This document shows, piece after piece, positions 26,400 through 37,974 of a DNA stretch of 64,000 bases. The notes below the pieces were generated by a model. It had not been told where the DNA came from. It did no database searches and saw only the letters and a list, made by a program, of their open reading frames with translations. The position numbers were made by a program, and so were the translations under genes. The stretch comes from Bondarzewia mesenterica. Taxonomy: Eukaryota > Basidiomycota > Agaricomycetes > Russulales > Bondarzewiaceae. The stretch lies in NCBI GenBank assembly GCA_004802705.1, contig SGPL01000006.1, positions 88,445 to 152,444 on the forward strand, read 5' to 3'. The stretch's first letter is position 1; the number at the start of each line of letters is the position of its first letter.

Positions 26400-27346
26400 C
26401 TTGATTTATGAAAGTTGTAGCGCATTCCCATGATGGCATGCGAGGCAAATTACAGGAATTCATCAAATCCGGACCCATCCACCAACTAATGCTAATCGCA
26501 AAGTATCAAGTTGGTCAATCTTCCCGAATCATGTGCGAATTGCTACCCAGTGAATTCTATAGCCCTTGCCAGACTCGTCGGATCCTATTGACCTGCACGA
26601 CGCTCATATTCATGCTGACATTCCGCACATCCACATTGGATCATATGTTTTCGGGTGAGTGCCAAGTCCATTGCGGTTGCCTCTGAGAGTAACTGAAGCT
26701 TGCGGGACTATTACCTGCACATCAAGTTTCTGGTTGCTCTGCACTGTGGCAACACGGCATGCTTATCTTTCAAGAAGTTTTGCGCTGAACGGCTGAACGA
26801 GGATGATCGTATTATGTGCATGTGCATAATTTTCAAGAGTGAATCCCGCCATCTGTATCAAGTTAAGCAGCAACGCTGTCAAAAGAATTTCCAGGTAGAG
26901 TGGCGAGGTTTTTTATTTTATCACGAGTCTAGGTGCATCCGGGAAAGAGAACATTTCAAGTCATCATTTAGATATGAAGGCTTATCGTGTGGGTACGTAT
27001 TTTTCCGCACACTTGACAAATAAGTACGCGTCTAAGCAGGATGAAAAATTCGGATTCTTCTTAGTGTCACTACGAACGCCTTGTGGCCATTTTCAGCATG
27101 TCTTGCTTCCCTCCGGAAACTCCAGAAAACTGCATATTCAGTTGCGGAGATGTCCGAGCACGTACACTGGTCATACGGCCTACGGTTCTGACAGGAACGC
27201 CCCTTCTCCGAGTCTTCGGCCATCTGGATTCCGCAATTCCGACTCCAAAAATTATAGCCAAAGCCGAGGGAATCACAGTGCTCAAATACTTAAGGTAACG
27301 TGGTCTCCACTCTTCCCTCTCATTCCCATACCTAATCTTGACAGCC
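26400..27346 (+). other. Diverged upstream segment before DUF6534 copy D
   Basis: Part of this stretch resembles U: around 26,570-26,690 it keeps the CCAGACTC exon start and the GTGAGTGCCAAGTCCATTG intron start. In the exon frame it reads DSSDPIDLHDAHIHADIPH. There is no CYS3 copy upstream. The open frame at 26,700-27,023 has no recognised domain. Confidence 0.35.
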
Positions 27347-29479
27347 ATGGCTACCCAAAAAGATAGTGAAATAGTGAGAGCCACGTTCGGTCCAATGCTT
27401 CTGGGAACAATAATCGCAGCGATGTAAGTCCCCACGCCTTATTTTTGGAGTCCAACCAGTGATCCATCGCCCACCGCATGTATGTTTGCGTCTCGAATCA
27501 TAGACTCTATGGCTTGACGTCGCTCCAAACCATCTATTACTTCGACCACTACCCGCAGGATACGTTGGTGTTAAAAGTAGTGGTACATCAATGTTGTTCC
27601 GTATACACAGGGCGATTCACATGGCTTATTTGTGAAATCTGTATAGGTTTCTACATTATGGTGAGTGTTGATAGTTCGCACGGATGTCATTGAATGATCT
27701 TACACCCCCACCGTGCAGGCTGATCGATACTCTGATCATGGCGTTGGATTGCCATGCGGTTTACTACTATTCTGTCACAAGATTTGGTGATGTATCAGCG
27801 TTCAGCTCCCAGACATGGTACGTACGACTGGATTGGAAGCATCTAAATTATCTCTGACTTCAACAACGATAAATCACAGGAGTTTAGATGTGAGTTTGGA
27901 TGAATATTTGATCTATCTACTTCTGATTGTTTTCTTCGTTATCAGCTCGAGAGTATACTCGCAGTTGAGTTCTTACAGCATACCCTTTACATCGGTCGTA
28001 GTGACTTGCCATGTGATGCAGGGTTTCGTGATGTTTGTGTGTCAAATGTAAGTGGAAATGCTCACGGATTGACGCCAACTGACGGCCATTAGGTTCTTCG
28101 TGATCCGGATCCGGAGATGTATGCACGTACCCATGCATACTGTAAGATTTTCTGAATCAACCTCTGCAGTGAACAAAGGATTCTACCCGGGATCGAAGAT
28201 TGCAGGTCGTATATTTTACTTTTTGGTTTGTATCCACTTGGGCTTTCACATCTTCAGCACACTCATCCAAGCAATGATTTTCCAGTGTCTGCTCGCTGTG
28301 GTGACGTTTGCGACTAGCTTGGGTATGTGATTCTATTCATCTAAGGACCTAGTTAGGTTCGCTTATTTTCACACCTACACAGTTATCACTGTACTCGTGT
28401 GAGTCATCTGGCCTAATTCACCTGGCTGATCATGTCGGCTGATCATGCTTATTATACAGCTTCTCAAGGCCAACATGGAACATAAATGTTATCATACAGG
28501 TGAGGCCTAACTCATCACAACTCATTCGAACTCGATATTATTTCATATCTTCTAAACCACAGTCACTTACCATTGTAAACGTCGTCTTCGCCACCGCCCT
28601 TGATTTTCTCATTACGACTGTTCTATGCTTCATCCTGTATCGAAATCGTAGCGGGCTCAAGGGGTGAACATTTCATTTCTTTGTGATCAGCTCATTCCAC
28701 AGTCTGAAGGGATTGTCTCAGTTCTAACATGATCAGTCGACTCATGATATTCCTGATCACTCGGGGAATCATCACGAAGTAGGTGTAACGCTATATGTGT
28801 CTTGGCGCCCAATTCTTTAATCTTCATTTTCAGTATCAATCAAATGCTCATTCTGATAACTGTTCGTGCACCGCGCGTTACTTGTGCTGAACTTGTCGCT
28901 CATGATATAGGTTTAGTACCTGGCTCTGTCCTCCAACTTGACCTGGGTTTTCTTCCATCTGATAACGAGCAGAAGTGCGCGTGTTCCTCGGATCCAGTGA
29001 CGGAAGAATTCTGCTGACACCTCCTGTGTTCAGTTTATACGAATGCAGTTCTAGCCACGTATGTTCGCATCTTTTCCTCTCATGAAGCCTCGACGTTGAC
29101 ACCGCGCGCAGCTTGAACAATCGATCAAGATTAAGAGGCCAAGACGAACATACTCCTAGTGATAACACTATGCAAGAACCAAATGCGCGCGGGCCCTTCT
29201 CGCACCTTTGTTTCCGAATATCCAACTCGCTCGTAAGCACCCAGACATGATACCTCCCGGGTCTTTTGTGACTTTTGTGAATGTCCCAGAAGACGAAGAC
29301 CAGCTCATTTGAGCGTCATGCTACATCGGCGGCATCGCAGGCAACCGTCACAGCTGGCGCGGAAGATCCAATATTTACCTCTCACGTTGCGTATTCGGTT
29401 AGTAAAACAATCCCCACAAGTGTTTCCGTTCGTTCAGTAGGCGCTAATCGGACGGCACCAATCTCGACAGTCAGCTTAG
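27347..29479 (+). CDS. DUF6534-family membrane protein, copy D (most diverged)
   Basis: The start ATG gives MATQKDSEIVRATFGPMLLG followed by TIIAAM. Later exons give LYGLTSLQTIYYFDHYPQD, IDTLIMALDCHAVYYYSV, GDVSAFSSQTW, GFVMFVCQM, VNKGFYPGSKIAG, VVTFATSLG, LDFLITTVLCFILYRNRSG, SRLMIFLITRGIITK, INQMLILITVR and VYTNAVLAT. The terminal exon ends SHVAYSSA-stop at 29,477-29,479, about ten residues shorter than copies A and C. Protein differences from A and C are spread over the length, so this is probably the oldest branch of the local family. Confidence 0.72.
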
Positions 29480-29833
29480 GTGCCATAGTGGCCTCAGTAG
29501 CCTTCATCGTCATCAAGTTCTATTCGTCANGGTAGTATTTTGGCACACATAGCTCACAGAGCCGTAGTGCATTTCTATGATTCATGGTGGGGTGATATGA
29601 CCCGGACAACGGGCATGATACGATTGAGCGAACCACGCTGAGATGTTTAGCACNTTAGACTTGGCAGCTAGCCGTGGAAAGGTTAGCTTTTAGCCATGCA
29701 GACCAAAGGATATCTCGGCCCAAGTATCGAATGAAGAAGAAAAAACACTCGTGCAATGTAAATTGNTACAAGCCCTCCTGGCCAATNAAAAAAGNTGCCG
29801 AGCACGCCCCCTGACTCTGAATGAAAGGAAATG

Positions 29834-32138
29834 TCAGACGTGCAGATTGCTTACGAATGCCTTATCCTCATCGCTCAACTCGTGTTCAAACTGCTCAAAC
29901 ACCGGCCGTGCAGCGACAAACGCCTGTCGGATGAGCGCCGCGTGAGATTCACTCCGCACAACGATGTCGCTCCTGAAAGGATTAGGTACTGCGACGATCG
30001 CCTTTGAAGAGGTGCACGGCAAATTATCGCGTCAGAAGGTCATAGAGCACGATGGGGCGAGGAAACAAAACAACACCTTTGAATAGTTGTTGATGTCCAC
30101 CGGGATTGGAACACCTGTCATCGGATCGATGGCCTCTTTGAATTCGAACGCCCATAACATATTCATCGTCGTGAGCATCTGTGACCAGATGCATAAGATG
30201 CAGTAGTACAGAAAATGCATCATGGTTGACGAACCATGGAGGTATTGGCCAAGTGCGTGCCGGGACAGATGCGCTGTGGACCATGATAGGTAAGTGTCAA
30301 ATGACTGATGATCACTAAACTTTGTCCGTGACACTTACTCTGCCTCCTCCAAAATGTAAATCGTGTCTACGTCCAGTAATATCGGCTNCAGGTTTTGACC
30401 ATATTCAGAGGTCAAAAATCGATCAGGCCGAAAAACCTCTGGATCGTCATAGAACTCTNGATCATGGAACATGCCCCCTTGCAAACAGGTAAGATCAGCA
30501 GCGAGAAGTTGATCTTGAACCTTAGTCTAAGCTCACATTGGTTCGAGAAGATAGTGGACCCTTTCGGAATGAAAAAGCCGTNGACCTCAAATTTCGCTCT
30601 TGAAAAAATCGAAAAGGTATTACAANGAACGACANCGCTCACCTGCTCATCCGCCAGNGTGGAGTGAGGCAATCCCAGAGGAAACATGGGCCGGAAACGG
30701 ATAGTCTAAAANGGAGANACGATAGTAGTACTCAGCGAAAGGCAGCTTNGANTGANCCGTCNGTTCTACCTCTCTGATGATGGATTGCANGTACGGAAGA
30801 CTTTGAAANTCTTCCAGAGTTGGACATCTTTCCGAACCTATCACAGNGTCNATTTCTTTGTGTGCCTTGGCTTGAACATCCGGATGGGCGACAAGCATCA
30901 GGGTCAGACTCTGTAAGAAAATGAATGTCGTATCGGTCCCGCCTTCTATCATGGTTCCACAAATGCCTCTACAGATCGTCAGGAGATGGTCTTGTATCAG
31001 ATANATATAGCGAAAGGCNGCACNACCCACCGAACNANGTCNNGNTCAAANTCATTCTTCTCCTTNNCGTCGAGTATGGTCTCCATCGCGCATCCGTTTC
31101 TNACGTTCTGCGCCAGACGACGCTCGCACGACTCGACGAGACTACCATACAGTTTGACCTGTTTTTGACGGATTTCTTTGCAGATGCGCTTCCACGACGC
31201 CCACCGCTCGGGGACNTACTTCAAAAATGGTAGAAGATCGACCGGCGGNTGNGNNCCNGGCNCNAGAAGNTCTNCCCACTCAGTCAACATNTNATCAANT
31301 TCGNCNAGGAAGGGACTCGTTGGATCTGGGAATCGAGTCCCTGTCAAGATCGAGGTAAGGACGGATGTCGTGTATCGCCGNAAATGCANNNNGAATCTCT
31401 NNNAAGGGANGNCATGANATTTTNNNGGANCATTNGTTATCTNNNNGAANANAGAGATNGNTGAATTTACCTCTGGTNCGATCAAGAGATCNTACATCAG
31501 NTGGGTGGCTTCTGNCANCTGTANAGGTNTGTNCTGTTCGCATGCCTCNTTCGTCATGANANTCTGGATGACCTTACGACTGCGTCGCCAGAATGGAGCT
31601 ATNNNCAACANGNCATCNNCGTNTNACCAGATGAGNTCTGCNAATANGAATGATGTGACTGACAGTATNTGNNAAGAGCGACATNGTTACCNCCCGTTAC
31701 CAANGTTNCNAAATAANTGGNAGGNCGGTCTGACGTGTTGGCGNTCTTCTGGTCGATCAATTCCCNAGCGATGCGAGCATCNGATACTACGATGATNGTT
31801 TCGGCCCCGATCTTAAGCTTNANACAGCATGTCAGTAGATCGTTCACCAGAGAAAGACACGAACGGCTCAAGGTTTACAGAAATGATTCCGCCGTATGTC
31901 CTCGCCCAATCAGTGAATCTGCGCAGATGGCTGAGAAAGATTATTAGGATGTAACAACTGAGACGTACTGGCGATAGGCGTAACTCCGAGGAAAGACATG
32001 AAGATTGCCGAGGATGGGCATGGTAGGAGGTCCAGGCGGGAGACCTTGTTCTCTCCTCCCTACCTTCAACACTCTGTGCAGGGCAAAGGCGACGAGAGCA
32101 AGGCCAAGAAAGCCCTCAGCAGACAGAAAGAACGGCAT
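29834..32138 (-). CDS. Cytochrome P450 monooxygenase
   Basis: This is a microsomal haem-thiolate oxygenase. The chosen start at 32,138 gives MPFFLSAEGFLGLALVAFAL, a membrane anchor, then GLPPGPPTMPILGNLHVFP. A start at 32,189 is possible but overlaps a TATA box. Later pieces are FTDWARTYGGIIS joined to LKIGAETIIVVSDARIA, a C-helix region, the I-helix EGGTDTT, and a K-helix in which E-V-E-CNG would complete ExxR. The haem loop is split by an intron, FGGGR then RICPGTHLA, with the haem cysteine in ICPG. The C-terminus ends FEQFEHELSDEDKAF and VSNLHV-stop at 29,834. About nine exons are likely. Many N bases at 30.6-31.8 kb prevent a full reading. The substrate cannot be told, and no biosynthetic cluster partners are seen. 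Confidence 0.87.
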
Positions 32139-32189
32139 GGGCCTAAACTTAGCAACTGGTAGCTGCTGAAGAGAATACGGCGTGTTCAT

Positions 32190-32198
32190 TATATATGC
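32190..32198 (-). promoter_or_regulatory. TATA-like box upstream of the P450
   Basis: On the minus strand GCATATATAATG lies about 55 bp upstream of the ATG at 32,138. It overlaps the alternative ATG at 32,189, which argues that translation begins at 32,138. Confidence 0.45.
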
Positions 32199-32232
32199 GC
32201 GGCCGGGCGCGCACTGGAAGACTGTTTGATAG

Positions 32233-32817
32233 GTCGCATCTTTCCCGGGAAGGGTCCATCCCACATCCTCGGACGATCCACTGCTATGCCTTGGCCATCG
32301 AAAGCCATTTCGACAGTTTCAACCAATCCCTCCCAATCTCCGTGAAAATGAATTTCATTGGCCTTACGACAAACTCCTCAAAACTGTCTCCCTGCCTGAC
32401 ACGAGCTTCACTGTTGTACCACAACACCTCAACCCTCAACCTCGGGAATTCAGCGACTTCATCGTCACCTATAGAATTACGTTTGAGAACAAGTCCCTCT
32501 TCATATTGGAGCCGAAGGAGCCAGCGGCCATTAGGCTCGTCTCCGGTGCGCGTCGGGAGGCCGATGAGCAGATCCGGTCGCGAATGGCGGATGTGGTCAC
32601 TGGTCAATGGATGGCCTCTCCTGAAATTGCACGCTGTTAGTGCTACAGGGACGAGGTTCTGCTTCTACCAACTTGAAACCACGGATCCAAATGCATTCAT
32701 CGTTCTGTTCGGGTCTCTTGCGACCCTACCAGGGTGAATGACACTGCGCCACCCGATAGATGGGATTGCGAGAGAATGATGGCGAGATTTCGAGCCGTTG
32801 TCAATGAGATACAGTAA
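32233..32817 (+). pseudogene. Small agaricomycete protein with E-x-K motif, frame-broken
   Basis: Three frames together give one family-like protein. The first (about 32,305-32,600) reads FRQFQPIPPNLRENEFHWPY, SLPDTSFTVVPQHLNPQPRE, FSDFIVTYRITFENKSLFIL and EPKEPAAIRLVSGARREADE. The second (about 32,615-32,690) reads KLHAVSATGTRFCFYQLETT. The third (about 32,720-32,814) reads DPTRVNDTAPPDRWDCE and FRAVVNEIQ-stop. I recall this as a common uncharacterised agaricomycete protein, but cannot search. The strand FILExK resembles the core of PD-(D/E)xK nuclease folds, which is inference only. No in-frame ATG was found, and two frame changes make it a probable pseudogene, or a gene with sequence errors. 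Confidence 0.5.
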
Positions 32818-33147
32818 GGACGTGCACAGCTAAATGTGGGGATTGAGAGGGATTGAGTCTATTGTGATCATGTAAAACGTAAGTTCTGCATCTGTGCGAT
32901 TTCCTTTATGAATGTGTTGCTTACTTCTTTGGTAGATGGAAATTTGATGGGGATGATGTTTAAATGTATGGTTATGTATCCCCAGTGAAGGTTGGATCAA
33001 GATGGAACGATACACGACGATGGATACTGGTTAAATACTGAACGAAACTGAATCATTCAGTCAGCAACCACGCTGACCACCCAGGTTTATCTTCACGCAC
33101 CTCTCTCCTTACTATACAATGACCCGTCGACCCTCGAGGTTCAGTCA

Positions 33148-33402
33148 ATGACAGTGCTGCATGCCCAGTCTCAACTGAACACCGCTCCGTCGCCGTCGGG
33201 TGATGTCCATGCGATGTCAGCGCCGTACGCCCAATCTCGTCCGAACACTGCTGCACCGCCGTCAGGGCACGCAGAGTGGATCCCAGAGCCATTTGTCCAA
33301 TCTCGTCAGAACACCGCCGCGCCCCTTCAGACTACGTTTAGGCAACGCCAGCACTATATGCCCAACAGACATTACTGTGCCACCATCGAGGGATTTCTAT
33401 AG
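33148..33402 (+). CDS. Short ORF with three 22-residue tandem repeats
   Basis: The 84-codon frame contains imperfect units of 22 residues (66 bp). Unit one begins AQSQLNTAPSPSG, unit two AQSRPNTAAPPSG and unit three VQSRQNTAAP, the last truncated. Core consensus is AQSRxNTAAPPSG. No signal peptide or domain was recognised, and no splice extension was found, so it may be a remnant of a longer repeat protein. Translation is unproven. Confidence 0.35.
   Translation: MTVLHAQSQLNTAPSPSGDVHAMSAPYAQSRPNTAAPPSGHAEWIPEPFVQSRQNTAAPLQTTFRQRQHYMPNRHYCATIEGFL
33157..33345 (+). repeat. 66-bp imperfect tandem repeat, about 2.7 units
   Basis: Successive units share the CCCAATCTCGTC-AACAC-GC-GC-CCG pattern at a 66-bp spacing. 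They match the amino-acid repeat of the overlapping ORF. Confidence 0.6.
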
Positions 33403-34294
33403 GATGCCAACACCGTAATTTACTAGTGACTGACAGGAATTCCCACGACATTGTAATGTGAATCGTGATTGGATGGTCTCTTAGTTGAGCACACCCGCAG
33501 ACTTTTCTGACTCCGCATGCCTTCGTTGCTCTTCCTTATCACGGCGTGCAGTAGGCATGTCTTACCGTATCATGACACGTCGTGGGCGTGCGTGGCTGGG
33601 ATCCGAGCTGGTGCAGGCAAGCTTTTGACGGTTCTCGTCCTCCTGGTACACCATGACCAGCCTGATGCGGGTTGTATAAATGCTGCAAAAGTGGTACATT
33701 GATATATTGCAGGTTTGATGGGGTTATGACGCTGTCCACTATGGCACATGAACCCGCGAACAAGACGACCTCGGAAGTAATTCCGGTGAGTTCTGGAAGA
33801 GAATTCCGACAGATTCCGACCTGACATTGGGCGCGATTGTGCTGAAATTACTTCCGAAGGTTTCGATCGAATTTCCGACAAACCAGGAGCCCGGTTTCAG
33901 GCAACTATATCAATTATGTGGCTTTCGCCCCTCGGAAACGTGCTGGTACTAGTATATGTTGGATATAGCCAAGATATAGCAGACAGTCATAATTCTACCG
34001 AGCGCGATCAGACAGGATCAGACCAGCGGCGTTCCGTACGCGCCCATATGCACTTCGCTGACTGTCAATGGAAGCATACCGCTCAGAGCGTGCTTTGGTC
34101 ACAGGGTCTCATCGTGTCAAAATCGCATATCTGGCTTACCGAGCTGCCCCATGGCCATACGGAAATACCCGTCTGATGCGGCTCACGCAGTCTCCTCCTG
34201 ATTTGATGCGTGTTCATACACTAAAAAGAGACATGCAGCTGTGAGTTGTGGTAACAACTCGTCTTGGTTCTTGACCACCGTTTACTCACCCGAA
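33403..34294. other. Stretch with no convincing gene
   Basis: Only short open frames without domain character occur. It presumably holds the promoter of the DUF2235 gene. Confidence 0.45.
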
Positions 34295-37200
34295 ATGTCA
34301 GCGTCTCGGTTCGACTTGTCTCGATTTCGGATCCAAATCCCCCAGACTCCCATTAACGTGGAATCGCCACACTTGCGTACGAGCTTTTCACCGGATTCAA
34401 GTCTACCTGTGCCAGAAGATGCATGCCCTACCTGCGGCCGGAAGAAGGGCACTAAAAATCTTATTGTCTGCCTCGATGGCACAGCCAACCAGATTGGCGT
34501 TAAGGTTTGTTGTCTGCTTTCTCCTTCATTGAGCAACAAATAATTTGTACTGCACATCCAGAACACCTTCGTCGTCCAGCTGTACGACCTTCTTGAAAAG
34601 GACAGTGGAGAGACCTTCAATCCTGACGAAGATCCTCAAAGGGGGAAATGTTGTCCTCGAAGACAGATGGCCTATTACAGCAGTGGTCTCGGTACTTACG
34701 CCACGACCAGGACCTTCAAACTCCCCCTAGGCCTTATGAAGCGATGGATAAGGTCTTTCGCTGATGTTGCCTTTGCTTGGTGAGACTTCCATGAATGTAT
34801 CTCGAATATCATTTTTACTTTCAACCGCGTGTAGGCACTTTGAGGAGATCGTCATGAAGGCATATCAATGGCTCTCTACCTACTACGAGAGCGGAGACCG
34901 GATTTACCTCTTCGGTACACTATTTAGTCATTCATCTTACTTTTTGTTGACCAAATGGAATGATGCAGGGTTTTCTCGGGGCGCGTACCAGGTGCGAACT
35001 TTGGCTGGGATGATCGGAAAGGTAGTACACGTCCTTTACATTATTTCGACGTTACTGAATATTTCGCAGGTGGGACTCCTTTATCCCGGGAACATCGAGC
35101 AAATCCCATTGTATGAATATGGCTGCAGGCTCTGTGCAGACTCTCGTTAATATCGTTTTTTCCTGCAGCGCGTACGAACAGTATGTGAAAGGGTCTTCCA
35201 CGTTCAGGACCCCAGTATTGAGAGAGGCTCCGGTTCATTTTGTGGGCGCTTGGTACGAATAATAAGTAATGCTCTAGACATACCACCTTGCTAACCAGGT
35301 ACTCTGAAAGGGATACCGTCTCTTCCATCGGACCCTTTAGCCGTATTTCCTTGCCATTCGCATCGTTCTCCGACAACGTGAAATTTTATCGTCATGCACT
35401 CGCTCTTGATGAGCATCGCGTGAGGTTTGTGGCGGAGTATTTGGATGAAAGGACAGGGATGGAAGAGCTCCAAGCAGAGAAGAAACTGAGATCAGTCCAG
35501 AGCGACCAGACATCCGGGGAGTCTGATGACGCTCTCCCTTCCCATTCCTCCATTCATCAAATGAGACGGCCCACAGACGGTTCCAAACCAAAGATCAAGG
35601 AGGTTTGGTTCGTGGGCAGTCATAGCGACGTGTACGTTCTATCTCCTTCCTTTTAGAGGCTCATTTTGAGACAACTACTGCGTCAGTGGCGGAGGGAACA
35701 TGATCAATCCTGCGTTGCGCATTCCCTCGTTCAGCGTGGACTGGATGATCCATGAAGCACGGATCGCTGGTTTACGATTTCAGCCATCCAAGCTCTGGGT
35801 TTCCCGCGATCCATTTCCCGCAAGGTTCCTCCATCACGGAGTCAAACCCTCTCTCCGCGGTTTTTGGAAATGCCTCGAGCGGATCCCCATGAAGTGGTTA
35901 GATTACGACCACCTCGGTCGCGCCAGAATGAAATTGTAAGTTCCGGATCTTTGCGCACTCGATTCCGACTGATTTCTCTGTCATTCTCCTGGCAGTTCTT
36001 TCCATACCGGAAAACCTCGTCGCGTCTTAAACTCGCAGAAGATCCACATCTCGGTCAAGTTGTGGTATAGGTTCAACCCTCGAGTGTCTCCGGCGCTTGC
36101 GCAGACGCCTGGACTCATGGCCAGCTTGACGCAGAAGAACAGTTTCAGTATTATTTTGAAGGATGGGCAGTGGGAATTCGAAGTGGCTTGACAGCGANCG
36201 GCTCAAGTTGATGGTAGAACTNNTGCACAANCCCATGGATAACACNGANCTCCAAAAGTNCCATATGATCATGGTNACGGAGATGCTGCAAATCATGGCA
36301 TCCACAGGTAANTTCTAGTGTNCNTTCCCTNNGTTATGGATTTGTTCTGACTTACCTATGCGCCNGTGCTCAAAAGAGACGGGNTTCCGTGAGCTCAGTT
36401 CNAAAGACACGTACGNCAAACTCGAAGAGCTCGTTNANNNCACCAGTACCGAAAACAANGACACTGAGAAGCCTCACTTGTACCCCGAAATACAAGTTCG
36501 CGTCGTCAGCATCCTCTCNCANCTGCTGTACAATGGTGGGTCTTCAATATGNACTCAATACCTTTTACTGACGAANNAGCCCCAGACATACTCATCCGCG
36601 AAGGTCATGAACNTACCAATAGCGATATCCAACTCAAGTTNGAGAANATCCTGTCGTCNATAAGCCGATTGTTGCAGCTCAAGGACCCAGCGNTCTCNTT
36701 NGATTGCTTGGACATCCTACAGTTCCTCCTGCACGAACGTAANTGATATGTTGAGGNTTTCTCANTNGCCNGTCGTCGCTGACCACAANNCGTTGTTCCC
36801 NTAAGCTTGGTTCCGATCTCGGATTTCCGATGCATCGATTGAGGCTGACGTCAAAGCTCTTGAATTNCCGCGCCCCGCTCCCGTGGTGTCACGCANATTC
36901 TTCAAAAGATCCAGGTCTGCACGTCTTGAAGCCGATGAGAGGCAAGACTCATGCCAGCAACTGAGANACGAAATNTTGTCTCAAATGCTTGAGCAAGGTC
37001 AGTATGANTCACGTNTGTCTCCNTGTCATGGACTTACATGCNCGAACAGANGAATCAGATATNACGGTGGACAAGAACCTGATACTCAAGAGAACGCCAC
37101 TGACCTCGATNGGCGAGCTCCAGAGGCGATCCTCGAAGCTGCTGCTGAGGGAGATCTACGTCGCGAGCGGTTCCAACGCAGGTTCTGTTTATCTCTCAAN

Positions 37201-37974
37201 TTTTTTCTCACATCGGNGTTTTGACGTTGTTCGTTCTCGTACTCCAGGCAAAGATTGGATATTGGCAAACGACGTGGTCTCCAAATTGATGTCGATCGTG
37301 GATGANTTGTTCGAGTCGCGAGAGAGTCTGGCGANCATGGATGATGGCGGAAAAGACCTAGTCGCTGTCGGCGCACTTGTCGTCGCCACACTCCACCGGT
37401 TGATCAAACGTCGTGCGCGCCCTTTCTCGACACTGTATACACNCTACTGACGGANNTCTGTTTTCCTTTTCCTCCCACTGTCAGAGGACGCAGCAGATGC
37501 GATCCCCAAAGAACCCCTCTTTCTAACTTTCTTCAGGGCTCTAAGGACCGCTAACAAAGTCTCNCAGCGTCTCTCNACNATCACGCATTCGGTTATTCCT
37601 AGAGACGATGTCATGTCCTTACAATTCACCGCNCTCAAAGCCCTCGCCGTCGTCCTCCCTGAATCTCAAGTCTCATCATCTCCCATCTGGCAACTGTGGC
37701 TCGTCCGGGAGTTGAATCGCATGATCAAATTGTGTGCGGCAGCAGGAGNAGAGGCCGAGGATGTCAAGGATATGGCGGAGAGGACGTTGCAATCNCTGAG
37801 GAGGTGAGAGTTATTTCTTGTTCTCCTTTTTTTTTTGTTGTTCTTTGGAATGATGGTGAATCTAATTGATTGATTNGTATGATCGACAGGTTCAGCGCGG
37901 TGAGAGATGCAGTGCGGTATTGGGCTTCGCTCCTCTCTGCACCTACCAATGTCATGGCTGCGATGGGATCGTGA
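34295..37974 (+). CDS. DUF2235 alpha/beta-hydrolase with helical-repeat C-terminal region
   Basis: DUF2235 proteins share a fold with Tle1-type phospholipase effectors. Start ATG 34,295 (MSASRFDLSRFRIQ). Exon 1 holds CPTCGRKKGTKNLIVCLDGT. Later exons give YYSSGLGTYA, FEEIVMKAYQWLSTYYESGD, the nucleophile elbow FGFSRGAYQVR (split by an intron after F), IPFAYEQYVKGSS, VHFVGAWDTVSSIG and EVWFVGSHSDV then GGGN. Ser, Asp and His candidates are therefore all present. From 36.2 kb the frame continues into a leucine-rich helical region (LKLMVELxHxPMDNT, ILSSISRLLQLKDP, LKALAVVLPESQVSS) reminiscent of ARM or HEAT repeats. It ends with RFSAVRDAVRYWASLLSAP and a TGA at 37,972. A TGA at 36,189-36,191 lies between the two parts. 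A one-base shift there restores continuity, but two genes remain possible. N bases are frequent. Confidence 0.78.

Larger units (their letters stand above)
2900..29480 (+). repeat. Segmental array of CYS3, U and DUF6534 modules
   Basis: Long stretches recur in the same orientation. CYS3 homology lies at 2.9-4.4, 9.5-11.2, 13.4-14.9 and 20.4-21.8 kb. The U segment lies at about 4.4-6.4, 14.9-17.4 and 21.8-24.2 kb, with a weak, diverged trace at 26.4-27.3 kb. DUF6534 genes lie at 6.42-8.40, 17.38-19.51, 24.19-26.33 and 27.35-29.48 kb. A shorter repeat at 9.07-9.48 kb recurs at 19.94-20.37 kb just before a CYS3 copy. Introns and spacers are shared as well as exons, so the copies arose by DNA-level duplication and not by retroposition. 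Copy-specific deletions and mosaic segments point to repeated unequal exchange. Array borders are approximate. Confidence 0.85.

Noticed and set aside
32284..32607. 107-codon minus-strand frame (MTSDHIRHSRPD...)
   Set aside because: It is antisense to the plus-strand protein that carries the family-like motifs.
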